Shown piece by piece: positions 1-7,595 of a DNA stretch of 64,000 nt (the first letter of the stretch is position 1; every line of letters starts with the position of its first letter). The translations under genes and the position numbers were made by a program. The stretch is from Actinocatenispora sera (GTDB lineage: Bacteria; Actinomycetota; Actinomycetes; Mycobacteriales; Micromonosporaceae): contig NZ_AP023354.1 of NCBI RefSeq assembly GCF_018324685.1, positions 248,001-312,000 of the forward strand. The letters are read 5' to 3'. A model generated the notes under the pieces. It searched no databases. It was not told where the DNA came from and saw nothing but the letters and a program-made list of their open reading frames with translations.

Positions 1-1607
1 ACGACGGGGCGCTGATCGCCGACGGCCGGGTGGCCGACGCGATCCGGGCGGCCCAGGCGTTCGGCCTGCAGCTGGCGACGATGGACGTACGGGAGCATTC
101 GGAGAAGCACCACGCCGTGCTGGCGCAGCTGTACCGGGCGGTCGGTGAGGTCGACTACGCGAGCCTGGACCGGCCGGCCCGTACCGAGCTGCTGGTGGCC
201 GAGCTCGCCGGGAGGCGGCCACTGTCCACTCCGGACGTGGCGCTGGACGAGGCGGAGCGGCGCACCTACGACGTGTTCGCGACGATCCGCGAGATGCAGG
301 ACACGTTCGGGCCGAAGGTGATCGAGAGCTACATCGTCTCGATGACGCACGGCGTCGACGACCTGCTGGCCGCGGTGGTGCTGGCCCGGGAGAACGGCCT
401 GGTCAATGTCCACAGTGGACACTCTCGGCTGGATTTCGTGCCGCTGCTGGAGACGGTGCACGAGCTCAAGCCCGCCGGCGAGCTGCTCGACGCGTGGCTC
501 AGCATCCCGGCGTACCGCAAGATCGTGGCCGCCCGCGGCGACGTGCAGGAGATCATGCTCGGCTACTCGGACTCCAACAAGGAGGCCGGGATCGCGTCCA
601 GCCAGTGGTCGATCCACCAGGCCCAGCGGGCGATGCGGGACGCGGCCGCGAAGCACGGCGTCACGTTGCGGCTGTTCCACGGCCGCGGCGGTACGGTCGG
701 GCGCGGTGGCGGCCCGACGCACGAGGCGATCCTGGCCCAGCCGTACGGCACCCTGGACGGCTCGATCAAGGTCACCGAGCAGGGCGAGGTCATCTCCGAC
801 AAGTACACGCTGCCGGCGCTGGCCCGGGAGAACCTGGAGCTGACCGTGTCCGCGGTGCTGCAGGCGACGCTGCTGCACACCGAGCCGCGGCAGCCCGCCA
901 CCGAACTCGCGGTCTGGGACTCGGTGATGGACACCGTCGCCGGCGCCGCCGAGAGCGCCTACCGCAACCTGGTGGAGCACCCCCGGCTGCCCGACTACTT
1001 CTGGGCCTGCACACCCACCGCGCTGCTCGGCTCGCTCAACATCGGCTCCCGGCCGTCGAAGCGACCCAACACCGACGCCGGCCTGGACGGGCTGCGCGCG
1101 ATCCCGTGGGTCTTCGGCTGGACCCAGACCCGCCAGATCGTCCCCGGCTGGTACGGGGTGGGCAGCGGCCTGGCCGCCGCCAACGCGGCCGGGTTGACCG
1201 ACACGCTGCGCGCGATGTACCAGCGATGGCAGTTCTTCCGCACGTTCATCTCGAACGTGGAGATGATGCTCGCGAAGACCGATCTGTCCATCGCCCGGCG
1301 CTACGTCGACGCGCTGGTGCCGGACGAGCTGCGGCACTTCGCCGACCAGATCGAGACCGAGTACGCCTCGACCGTGCGCGAGGTGCTCGCCATCACCGGC
1401 GAGGCGCACCTGCTCGACGCCCAGCCGGTACTGCGGCGCACCCTGGAGGTGCGCGACACGTACCTGGAGCCGCTGCACCACCTGCAGGTCTCGCTGCTCT
1501 CGAAGTACGCGGCGGCGGGTGGGGCGGACGCCGGCGACGAGGCGCTCCAGCGGGCGCTGCTGAGCACCGTCAACGGCATCGCCGCCGGCCTCCGCAACAC
1601 CGGCTGA
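1..1607 (+). CDS. ppc: Phosphoenolpyruvate carboxylase, C-terminal part (5' end outside the window)
   Basis: Converts phosphoenolpyruvate and bicarbonate to oxaloacetate, the cytosolic anaplerotic reaction that refills the TCA cycle. The frame is open from base 3, so the true start lies upstream; about 535 residues, over half of a usual ~900-residue enzyme, are present. Diagnostic PEPC stretches are visible: [10 protein letters not shown] (near 560-590), the mobile glycine-rich catalytic loop [16 protein letters not shown] (near 676-723), [13 protein letters not shown] (near 1027-1063) with the basic residues of the active site, and a family-type C-terminus ending AAGLRNTG. There is no sign of disruption. 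It is followed by a repeat-filled intergenic region, so it probably ends its own transcript. Identity is secure from these motifs. Confidence 0.97.
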   Translation, partial: DGALIADGRVADAIRAAQAFGLQLATMDVREHSEKHHAVLAQLYRAVGEVDYASLDRPARTELLVAELAGRRPLSTPDVALDEAERRTYDVFATIREMQDTFGPKVIESYIVSMTHGVDDLLAAVVLARENGLVNVHSGHSRLDFVPLLETVHELKPAGELLDAWLSIPAYRKIVAARGDVQEIMLGYSDSNKEAGIASSQWSIHQAQRAMRDAAAKHGVTLRLFHGRGGTVGRGGGPTHEAILAQPYGTLDGSIKVTEQGEVISDKYTLPALARENLELTVSAVLQATLLHTEPRQPATELAVWDSVMDTVAGAAESAYRNLVEHPRLPDYFWACTPTALLGSLNIGSRPSKRPNTDAGLDGLRAIPWVFGWTQTRQIVPGWYGVGSGLAAANAAGLTDTLRAMYQRWQFFRTFISNVEMMLAKTDLSIARRYVDALVPDELRHFADQIETEYASTVREVLAITGEAHLLDAQPVLRRTLEVRDTYLEPLHHLQVSLLSKYAAAGGADAGDEALQRALLSTVNGIAAGLRNTG

Positions 1608-1625
1608 CCCACCCGGCCGCCCCCG

Positions 1626-1681
1626 CCCGGGCAGTTGCCACCCGGGCAGTTGCCACCCGGGCAGTTGCCACCCGGGCAGTT
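1626..1681. repeat. 15-bp tandem repeat, 3.7 copies
   Basis: The unit CCCGGGCAGTTGCCA starts at 1626, 1641, 1656 and 1671. The first three copies are exact, and the last is cut after CCCGGGCAGTT, where it runs directly into the GTTGATCAAGGGA element. It lies just 3' of ppc. No coding role is evident; the perfect periodicity suggests recent slippage or expansion. Confidence 0.95.
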
Positions 1682-1820
1682 GATCAAGGGAATGCGCCCC
1701 GTCGCCCCAGGACGAGGTGTACCGATCCCTTGATCAACGCTACGGTCCCTTGATCAACACCGCGGTCCCTTGATCAACACCGCGGGCGCGTGATCGGCGC
1801 CGCGGGCGCCGTGATCGACG
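1679..1820. repeat. Intergenic TTGATCAA element with a 20-bp period
   Basis: GTTGATCAAGGGA occurs at 1679-1691, followed about 34 bp later by three inverted copies TCCCTTGATCAAC at 1726-1738, 1746-1758 and 1766-1778, spaced exactly 20 bp apart. Two degenerate units with cores GTGATCGGC and GTGATCGAC follow at about 1790 and 1811. The core TTGATCAA is itself palindromic. The same arrangement recurs at 58258-58337. The element sits between the 3' end of ppc and the start of the APS kinase gene. Its function is unknown; a protein-binding array, a transcription-ending structure or a MITE-like remnant are all possible. Confidence 0.9.
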
Positions 1821-1904
1821 TGCCGGACGGGTGGCTGGGCGGGGGCGGTCGGTGTTACTCAGGATGGGCTGCGAGACTGTGCAGACCTGCCGATTGGGGG
1901 TGCG

Positions 1905-3416
1905 ATGACCGACTGGGTCCTGCCCGACGGGGTGCTGCGCGACGCGCCGTCCCACACCCCGCGGCCCGCCGAGCTGGCCGACCTCGAGCTCCTGCTCTCC
2001 GGGGCGTACGCGCCGCTCACCGGGTTCCTGGCCGGTGCCGACGCGGCGAGCGTGGCCCGCCGCGGCACCCTGGCCGACGGCACCCCGTGGCCGGTGCCGG
2101 TCACCCTGGTCGTCCCGGTCGAGGTGGCCGAGCGGCTCGATCCGGGTCAGCCGGTGCACCGGCTGCTGATCCTGACCGATCCGGAGGGCGCCCCGGTCGC
2201 CGCCGTCGAGGCGATGGAACTCACCGAGGTCCGGGCCGGGTGGTTCCGGGTCGGCGGGCCGGTGCGCCGGGTCGGCGCCCCCGAACACGGCGCGTTCCGC
2301 CGGCTGCGCCGCACCCCCGACCAGGTGCGCGCCGGGCTGCCGGACGGCCGGGTGCTCGGCGTGATCGCCACCCGCCCGCTGCACCGCCCGCAGCTGGCGC
2401 AGATCGGCAACGCCGCGCGCACCATCGGCGCGCACGTGCTGATCTTCGTACCGGTGGCCGGGCCGACCCCGGAGGGTCTGGCTCCGGAGGTGCTGGTGCG
2501 CTCGATCCTCGCCGCGAGCGACCGGATCCCGCCGGCCACGATCGTGGCGGTACCGCTCGCCTCGCACGGCGACGAGGTGCGCGACGGGCTGCTGCGGGCC
2601 CGGGTGGCGGGCAACTACGGCGCCACCCACCTGCTGTCCACCGGTGTCGCGGTCGGCGGCGGCATCCGCGTCGTGGTGCCGCGCGACTTCGCGTACGACA
2701 ACCGGGACGGCCAGTGGCGCCCGATGGACGACGTGCCGCCGCGGCAGCGGCGTACCGCGATGTCCGTCGACGACATCAACGACCTGCTCGACCGCGGTTC
2801 GCCGCTGCCGGAGTGGCACACCCCGCCGGCGGTGGCCCGGGAGTTGCGCAAGGCCCGGCCGCCGCGGCACCAGCGCGGCCTGGTGCTGCTGTTCACCGGG
2901 CTGTCCGGGGCCGGCAAGTCGACCGTGGCCCGCGGGGTCGGTGACGCGCTGGCCGAGTCCGGCGAGCGGCGCGCGACGACGCTGGACGGCGACGTGGTGC
3001 GCCGGATGCTGTCCGCCGGGCTGGGCTTCTCGGCCGAGGACCGGGACCGCAACATCCGCCGGATCGGCTTCGTCGCCGCGGAGGTGGCCCGGCACGGCGG
3101 GATCGCCCTGTGCGCGCCGATCGCCCCGTACGCCCGGACCCGGGCCGAGGTGCGCGAGATGGTGCACGCGGTCGGCGCCGACTTCGTGCTGGTGCACGTC
3201 GCGACACCGCTCGCGGTCTGCGAGGAACGCGACCGCAAGGGGCTGTACGCGAAGGCCCGTGCCGGCATGGTCCCGTCGTTCACCGGCGTGACCGACCCGT
3301 ACGAGGAGCCGACCGACGCCGACCTGACCCTCGACACGAGCAAGCTGAGCGTCGAGGAAGCGGTCGAGGAGGTTCTCGACTTCCTCGTCTCCGGCGGCTG
3401 GCTGGACCCGCTGTGA
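1905..3416 (+). CDS. cysC: Adenylyl-sulfate kinase fused to a degenerate ATP-sulfurylase-like domain
   Basis: The C-terminal domain (about residues 325-503) is an APS kinase that makes PAPS from APS and ATP. It has a P-loop GLSGAGKST near residues 332-340, the LDGDVVRRMLSAGLGFS segment and the DRDRNIRRIGFVA helix. The N-terminal ~310 residues have the PUA-like and catalytic-domain layout of homodimeric ATP sulfurylase (LLLSGAYAPLTGFL near 30). The usual QxRNPxHxxH signature reads ATRPLHRPQ, losing the second His, and the GRDHAG signature after NYG reads THLLSTG. The sulfurylase half therefore looks catalytically dead, and sulfurylase activity probably comes from CysDN at 25305-27524. The ATG start sits 7 bases after GGGGG. 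The gene overlaps the next one by 4 bp (GTGA), so the two are translationally coupled. Confidence 0.9.
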   Translation: MTDWVLPDGVLRDAPSHTPRPAELADLELLLSGAYAPLTGFLAGADAASVARRGTLADGTPWPVPVTLVVPVEVAERLDPGQPVHRLLILTDPEGAPVAAVEAMELTEVRAGWFRVGGPVRRVGAPEHGAFRRLRRTPDQVRAGLPDGRVLGVIATRPLHRPQLAQIGNAARTIGAHVLIFVPVAGPTPEGLAPEVLVRSILAASDRIPPATIVAVPLASHGDEVRDGLLRARVAGNYGATHLLSTGVAVGGGIRVVVPRDFAYDNRDGQWRPMDDVPPRQRRTAMSVDDINDLLDRGSPLPEWHTPPAVARELRKARPPRHQRGLVLLFTGLSGAGKSTVARGVGDALAESGERRATTLDGDVVRRMLSAGLGFSAEDRDRNIRRIGFVAAEVARHGGIALCAPIAPYARTRAEVREMVHAVGADFVLVHVATPLAVCEERDRKGLYAKARAGMVPSFTGVTDPYEEPTDADLTLDTSKLSVEEAVEEVLDFLVSGGWLDPL

Positions 3417-4339
3417 CCACCGACCTGCTGCTGATCGTCGCCGGCCTCGGGGTCGGCGTCGTCGTCGGGCTGACCGGGATGGGTGGCGGCGCGTTGATGA
3501 CGCCGCTGCTGGTGCTGTTCTTCGGGGTGCCGCCGCTCGCGGCGGTGTCCAGCGACCTGATGGCGAGCCTGGTGATGAAGCCGGTCGGCGGGCTGGTGCA
3601 CCTGCGCCGCGGCACGGTGGACAAGCGGCTGGTGGGGTGGCTGTGCGTGGGCAGCGTGCCGTGCGCGTTCGGCGGCGTGCTGGTGGCCAGGTCGTTCGGC
3701 GACGGCGAACGCATGCAGCAGGTGGTGCAGCTGGCACTGGGCGCGGCGCTGCTGCTGGCGGTGGCCGGACTGGCCGCGAAGGCGTTCGTCGGCGTCCGCG
3801 ACCGGGGCCGCGGCACGCCCGTCGAGCCGCCCCGGCCGGTACGCGCCCGGCCGGTGCCGACGGTGCTGGTGGGCGCGGTCGGCGGGCTGATCGTGGGGAT
3901 GACCTCGGTCGGTTCCGGCTCGCTGATCATCGTCGCGCTGCTGGTGCTGTACCCGATGCTGTCCGCGCGTGATTTGGTCGGTACCGACCTGGTGCAGGCG
4001 GTGCCGCTGGTCGCTGCGGCCACCCTGGCGCACCTCGCGTTCGGCGACTTCCGGCTGTCACTCACGGCGTTCCTGCTGGTCGGCGCGTTGCCCGGGGTGT
4101 ACGTCGGCGCGAAGCTGTCGTCGCGGGCGCCGGGGTCGGTGGTCCGCCGGGCGCTCGGGCTGGTGTTGCTCGCGAGCGGGCTGAAGATGCTCGGGGTGGG
4201 CAACCTGGCGCTGCTGGTCGCGGTGGCCGGCGGCCTGCTGGTGTGCGTGCCGGGCTGGCTGCTGCTGCGGCCGGTGCTCGCGGCCCGGCTCGCCGCACGT
4301 ACCGCGCCGGCGACCGGTGCCGATGGCCGTACCCAATAA
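3413..4339 (+). CDS. TauE/SafE-family sulfite/anion exporter
   Basis: A 308-residue integral membrane protein with about eight hydrophobic segments arranged as two halves of four. Each half carries the glycine-rich motif typical of TauE/SafE (GLTGMGGGALMTPLLV near residues 18-33, and GMTSVGSGSLIIVALLV near 162-178). Family members export sulfite, sulfoacetate or related anions, or take up sulfur compounds. The GTG start is taken at the 4-bp overlap with the upstream APS kinase stop, giving a family-sized protein. The overlap ties it to sulfate activation, so export or import of an oxidised sulfur anion is the most reasonable role. The substrate itself cannot be read from sequence. Confidence 0.9.
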   Translation: MTTDLLLIVAGLGVGVVVGLTGMGGGALMTPLLVLFFGVPPLAAVSSDLMASLVMKPVGGLVHLRRGTVDKRLVGWLCVGSVPCAFGGVLVARSFGDGERMQQVVQLALGAALLLAVAGLAAKAFVGVRDRGRGTPVEPPRPVRARPVPTVLVGAVGGLIVGMTSVGSGSLIIVALLVLYPMLSARDLVGTDLVQAVPLVAAATLAHLAFGDFRLSLTAFLLVGALPGVYVGAKLSSRAPGSVVRRALGLVLLASGLKMLGVGNLALLVAVAGGLLVCVPGWLLLRPVLAARLAARTAPATGADGRTQ

Positions 4340-4375
4340 ACCCACTAATTCGGTCGGAACAGTTCCTTCGGTGCG

Positions 4376-5799
4376 TCAACGCGGCGGCTTCAGCGGCCGT
4401 ACCGAGCCGTCGCTCGACAGCCGCGGTGGCACGGTGGGCAACACCGGCGGGCTCGCCGCCGGCACGATGACCTGGAAGATCGGCAACGCGCCGAGCCTGC
4501 GGTAGGCGGGCAGCGCATCCGCCGGATGGTCCACCCGCGAGTCGTGCCCGTTGTCGTCCGGCGTCTCGAAGTAGATCAGCGCCTTGATCCGCGGGAACCG
4601 GGCGATCTCGGTACCGACGTTGTCGAAGAACCACGCCTTGTGCTTGGCGTCGCTACCGGACCACACACCCCACTCGCCGATCATCAGCGGTTTGTCCGGG
4701 AAGCGGGCGGCCGCCCAGTTGTAGAACCCGGACCAGCCCTCGCGCCGCTTCGCACCGGTCAGCAACGGGCTCGCGGATGGCAGCCCGGACGATGCGGTAC
4801 CCGACGGCGACGGCGCCGCGTTCGACGGCGACGGGGAGGCCGGTGACGGCGACGCGGACGGGCTCGGTGCGCCGGACGTGGGCGACGGGGACGCGGACGG
4901 GGAGCCGGACGGCGGGGACAGCGAGCCGGACGGCGGCGACGGACTGGCCGGCGGCGCCGACGGTGACGGGCTGGCCGGCGGTGGGGACGAACCGTCGCCG
5001 CCGCGGTTGATCATCTCGTCGAAGTCGCCGTACCCGTAGCCGGGCGTGCTGTAGGCGTAGACGTCCAGCGCGATCCAGTCGACCACGTCGTCGCCCGGGT
5101 ACAGCTGGTCGAACCACGGCTGCGCCGGCCACTTCGCGTACCCCATGTAGGTCATCACGGTGACCACGTTGGTCGCGCCGTGGTCGCGCAGCCGCTGCAC
5201 GACGTGCCGGTACATCGCGGCGTAGTCGGCCGCCGTGTAGCCGGAGCCCTCAGCCGGATCGACGTCGTTCTCCGGCTCGTGGTGGATGGTGAGGAAGAAC
5301 GGCCCCGGGAACCGTTTGTGGACGTACGTGGCGAGCCGGTCGATGAAGTCGTCCACCTTCGGATCGCCGGCGGCGATGTCCGCCCAGCTCGCGACGGCCG
5401 GCTTCCAGTTGATGAACGGGATCCGCGGGTGGCCCGCCTCGTTGGCGGTGGCGATCTCCTCCGCGGTCGGGAACAGCGTCCCGAGCCCCCGGTGGTAGGC
5501 GTGGAAGACGGCCTGGGTGCGCCGGGTCTGGTGCTCGAACTCGCGCAGCGAGGCGGTCAGCGAGCTGCCGGTGTGGCCGCCGGTGGCGGCGCCCCACAGC
5601 ACGTTGCAGGTCGGTACGAGCTTCGCTCCGACGGTGCAGTTCGACGGGCCGCTGTCGGTGGGTGTCGGCTCGCTCGCGACCGGGACGGGCCGGACCGCGT
5701 TGCCCGCTACCGGGCTGAGCAGTCCGTAACCCCGAGGCCGATCGCGAGGACCGCGCCGACCGCCACCACGATCAGTGCGGTGGCCCTTCGGCGTCGCAT
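4376..5799 (-). CDS. Secreted or anchored GH26-like glycoside hydrolase with a Pro/Ser-rich insert; apparent frameshift near the start
   Basis: The catalytic region resembles GH26 (beta-mannanase-type) enzymes: a HHEPEND acid/base motif (about residue 175), MTYMGY, LDVYAYSTPGYGYGDF, and the nucleophile motif GEWGVW (about residue 376). Roughly 80 residues of Pro/Ser/Ala/Gly low-complexity sequence (about residues 270-345) interrupt the catalytic domain between these two. A strong ribosome site (GGGAGG) precedes the ATG at 5799, which opens an N-terminal membrane or signal segment MRRRRATALIVVAVGAVLAI. That frame stops at 5707, whereas the catalytic domain is in another frame. Adding one base to the four-base run at 5730-5733 joins them (...LGGYGLLSPVAGN...). 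The gene is therefore either frameshifted or carries a sequencing error. It lies convergent to the TauE gene and next to the exopolysaccharide operon, which often carries such hydrolases. Confidence 0.8.
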
Positions 5800-6063
5800 C
5801 CCTCGGCCTCCCTCCCCACCGACGGTGGATGTTTCCACTGGTAGCAGCGATGCGAAGCCGCCGACCGGACATTTACCTTTTGTCTTACTTTTGAGTGATG
5901 CCCTGCGAGTGGGATCGAGACCGAGCCAGCCCGCCACAATAAGTATCCGACCGATCACTTATGGTGTGAGGCTATCCGTGGTGTCCTCATCGTCATCACC
6001 CGGCCACTCACCGCGAGAGGCGCCACGGCGAGACGAAGTGCTCCCGGCGAAAGGCACCGCTCG
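5800..6063 (+). promoter_or_regulatory. AT-richer promoter region of the polysaccharide operon with an inverted repeat
   Basis: This divergent intergenic region is clearly lower in G+C than its surroundings (for example about 5868-5900 and 5935-5965). ATAAGT at 5939-5944 and ACTTAT at 5957-5962 form a perfect 6-bp inverted repeat with a 12-bp spacer, a plausible operator. It lies about 100 bp before the Wzz-like gene. No regulator gene is adjacent, and no -35/-10 pair can be fixed with certainty. Confidence 0.35.
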
Positions 6064-7590
6064 ATGGACGTCACCACCCCCGCGCCCGGCGACCTCGCCG
6101 ACCACCTGTCCGCGCTCCGGCGCGGCTGGCTGGTCCTCGCCTGCGCGGCGCTGCTCGGGCTGATCGCCGCCGGCGTGGTCACCACCCTGCTCCCGCACCG
6201 GTACCGGGCGACCACCGCGGTGCTGGTGCTGCCCACCGGCGCGCAGGACGCCAACGCCGCCGGCGGGCGTACCAAGGAGTCGATCAACCTCGACACCGAG
6301 GCACAGCTGGTGCGCTCCACCGCGGTGGCGGCACGGGCCCGTACCCTGCTGCACGTCACGACGCCGCCGGCACAGCTGGCGGGGGCCGTCGACGTGTCGG
6401 TACCGCCGAACAGCACGGTGCTGCAGATCGCCTACTCGGCCACCGACCCGGCCGCCGCGCGGGCCGGCTCGCACGCGTTCGCCACCGCGTACCTGGCCAA
6501 CCGTGCGGACAGCGCGCAGGCCGCCACGAACGCGACCGTACGGGCGCTGCGCGAGCAGGCCAACCGGGTCAACGCCGAACTGCGCAGCACCACCGGCAAG
6601 CTCGCCAACGCCGAACCCAACTCGTCCACGCACGCGCTGCTGGACGCCCAGCGGCGCAACCTCACCGGGCAGCTCGGCACCCTCGGCAACCGGATCAACG
6701 ACGCCACCACCAGGGCCACCTCGGCCGGGCGGATCATCACCGACGCCGCCGCGCCCACCCGCCCGACCAGCCCGTCGGTGCCGGTCAACCTCGCCGCCGG
6801 GCTGCTCGTGGGGCTGTTCGCCGGCGCCGTCGCCGCGCTCGCCGCGGCGCGGTTCGGCCGCCGGGTGGCCACCGCCGCCGACCTGACCCGCCGTACCGGG
6901 GTGCCGGTGCTGTCCGACGTACCCGCCGGACCGGCCGCGGCCCGCTGCCTCGGCCGGCTGCGCAACGAGCTGAGCGCCGGCGACGGCGGCCCGGCGGTAC
7001 TGGCCGTGGTCGGGGCCGGCGGCTCCGGCGCGGCGGTGGCCGCCCGGCTCGCCGCGGCGTTCGCCCGGGCCGGCCAGGACACGGTACTGATCGCCGCGGC
7101 CGGCGACGGCTGCCCGCCCGTACCGGACCGGCCCGGCCTGACCGACGTGCTCGCCGGCACCATCGGGCTGCCGACCGCGCTGCATCCGGCGGACGGCGAG
7201 CCGGGCCTCGCCGTACTGCCGGCGGGCAGCCCGACCGGGGCGTTGCCGATCCCCGCCGTCGGTGCGGTGCTCGACCGGCTGCGGGACCAGCGGACCACGG
7301 TGCTGCTGGCCACCCCGGACGCGGCCGACGGGCCGGAGGCGCAGGCGCTCGCCGCGCTGGCCGACGCCGCGATCCTCGCCGTACCGCGGCGCACCGCCCG
7401 GTACGCCGCGGTCCGCGACGCCGCCGAGCAGCTGCACCGGGTCGGCACCACGCTGCTGGGCGCGGTGCTGACCGCGCCGACCGGGATCGACACCGAGACC
7501 GGCGCGCATCGGGCGCCCGCCGCGAACGAGGTCGAGGGCGCCGCGGACGAGCCCGAGGGCGCGCCGGTCGGCGCCTCGGCCCGGGCGTAA
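6064..7590 (+). CDS. Wzz/YveK-type polysaccharide chain-length protein with a non-catalytic BY-kinase-like tail
   Basis: A 508-residue polysaccharide co-polymerase. There is a membrane segment at about residues 23-42, an extracytoplasmic stretch with a central helical/coiled section (about 140-215), a PxxPxxP-type segment PTRPTSPSVP and a second membrane segment (about 240-263). This is the Wzz arrangement that sets export chain length. The cytoplasmic C-terminal ~220 residues resemble the fused ATPase of bacterial tyrosine kinases, but the P-loop reads GAGGSGAAVA without the Lys-Ser/Thr. No Tyr-rich tail is present, so kinase activity is unlikely. It is first in a tightly packed run of six genes, with the next gene starting 5 bp later. 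Confidence 0.82.
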   Translation: MDVTTPAPGDLADHLSALRRGWLVLACAALLGLIAAGVVTTLLPHRYRATTAVLVLPTGAQDANAAGGRTKESINLDTEAQLVRSTAVAARARTLLHVTTPPAQLAGAVDVSVPPNSTVLQIAYSATDPAAARAGSHAFATAYLANRADSAQAATNATVRALREQANRVNAELRSTTGKLANAEPNSSTHALLDAQRRNLTGQLGTLGNRINDATTRATSAGRIITDAAAPTRPTSPSVPVNLAAGLLVGLFAGAVAALAAARFGRRVATAADLTRRTGVPVLSDVPAGPAAARCLGRLRNELSAGDGGPAVLAVVGAGGSGAAVAARLAAAFARAGQDTVLIAAAGDGCPPVPDRPGLTDVLAGTIGLPTALHPADGEPGLAVLPAGSPTGALPIPAVGAVLDRLRDQRTTVLLATPDAADGPEAQALAALADAAILAVPRRTARYAAVRDAAEQLHRVGTTLLGAVLTAPTGIDTETGAHRAPAANEVEGAADEPEGAPVGASARA

Positions 7591-7595
7591 CACCG

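Noticed and set aside
1626-1820. CRISPR array
   Set aside because: Repeats are 13-15 bp with spacers shorter than 10 bp, the spacers are themselves repetitive, and no cas genes are present.
1905-2880. Functional ATP sulfurylase (Sat)
   Set aside because: The HxxH and GRDHAG active-site motifs are lost, and a complete cysDN is present elsewhere in the window.
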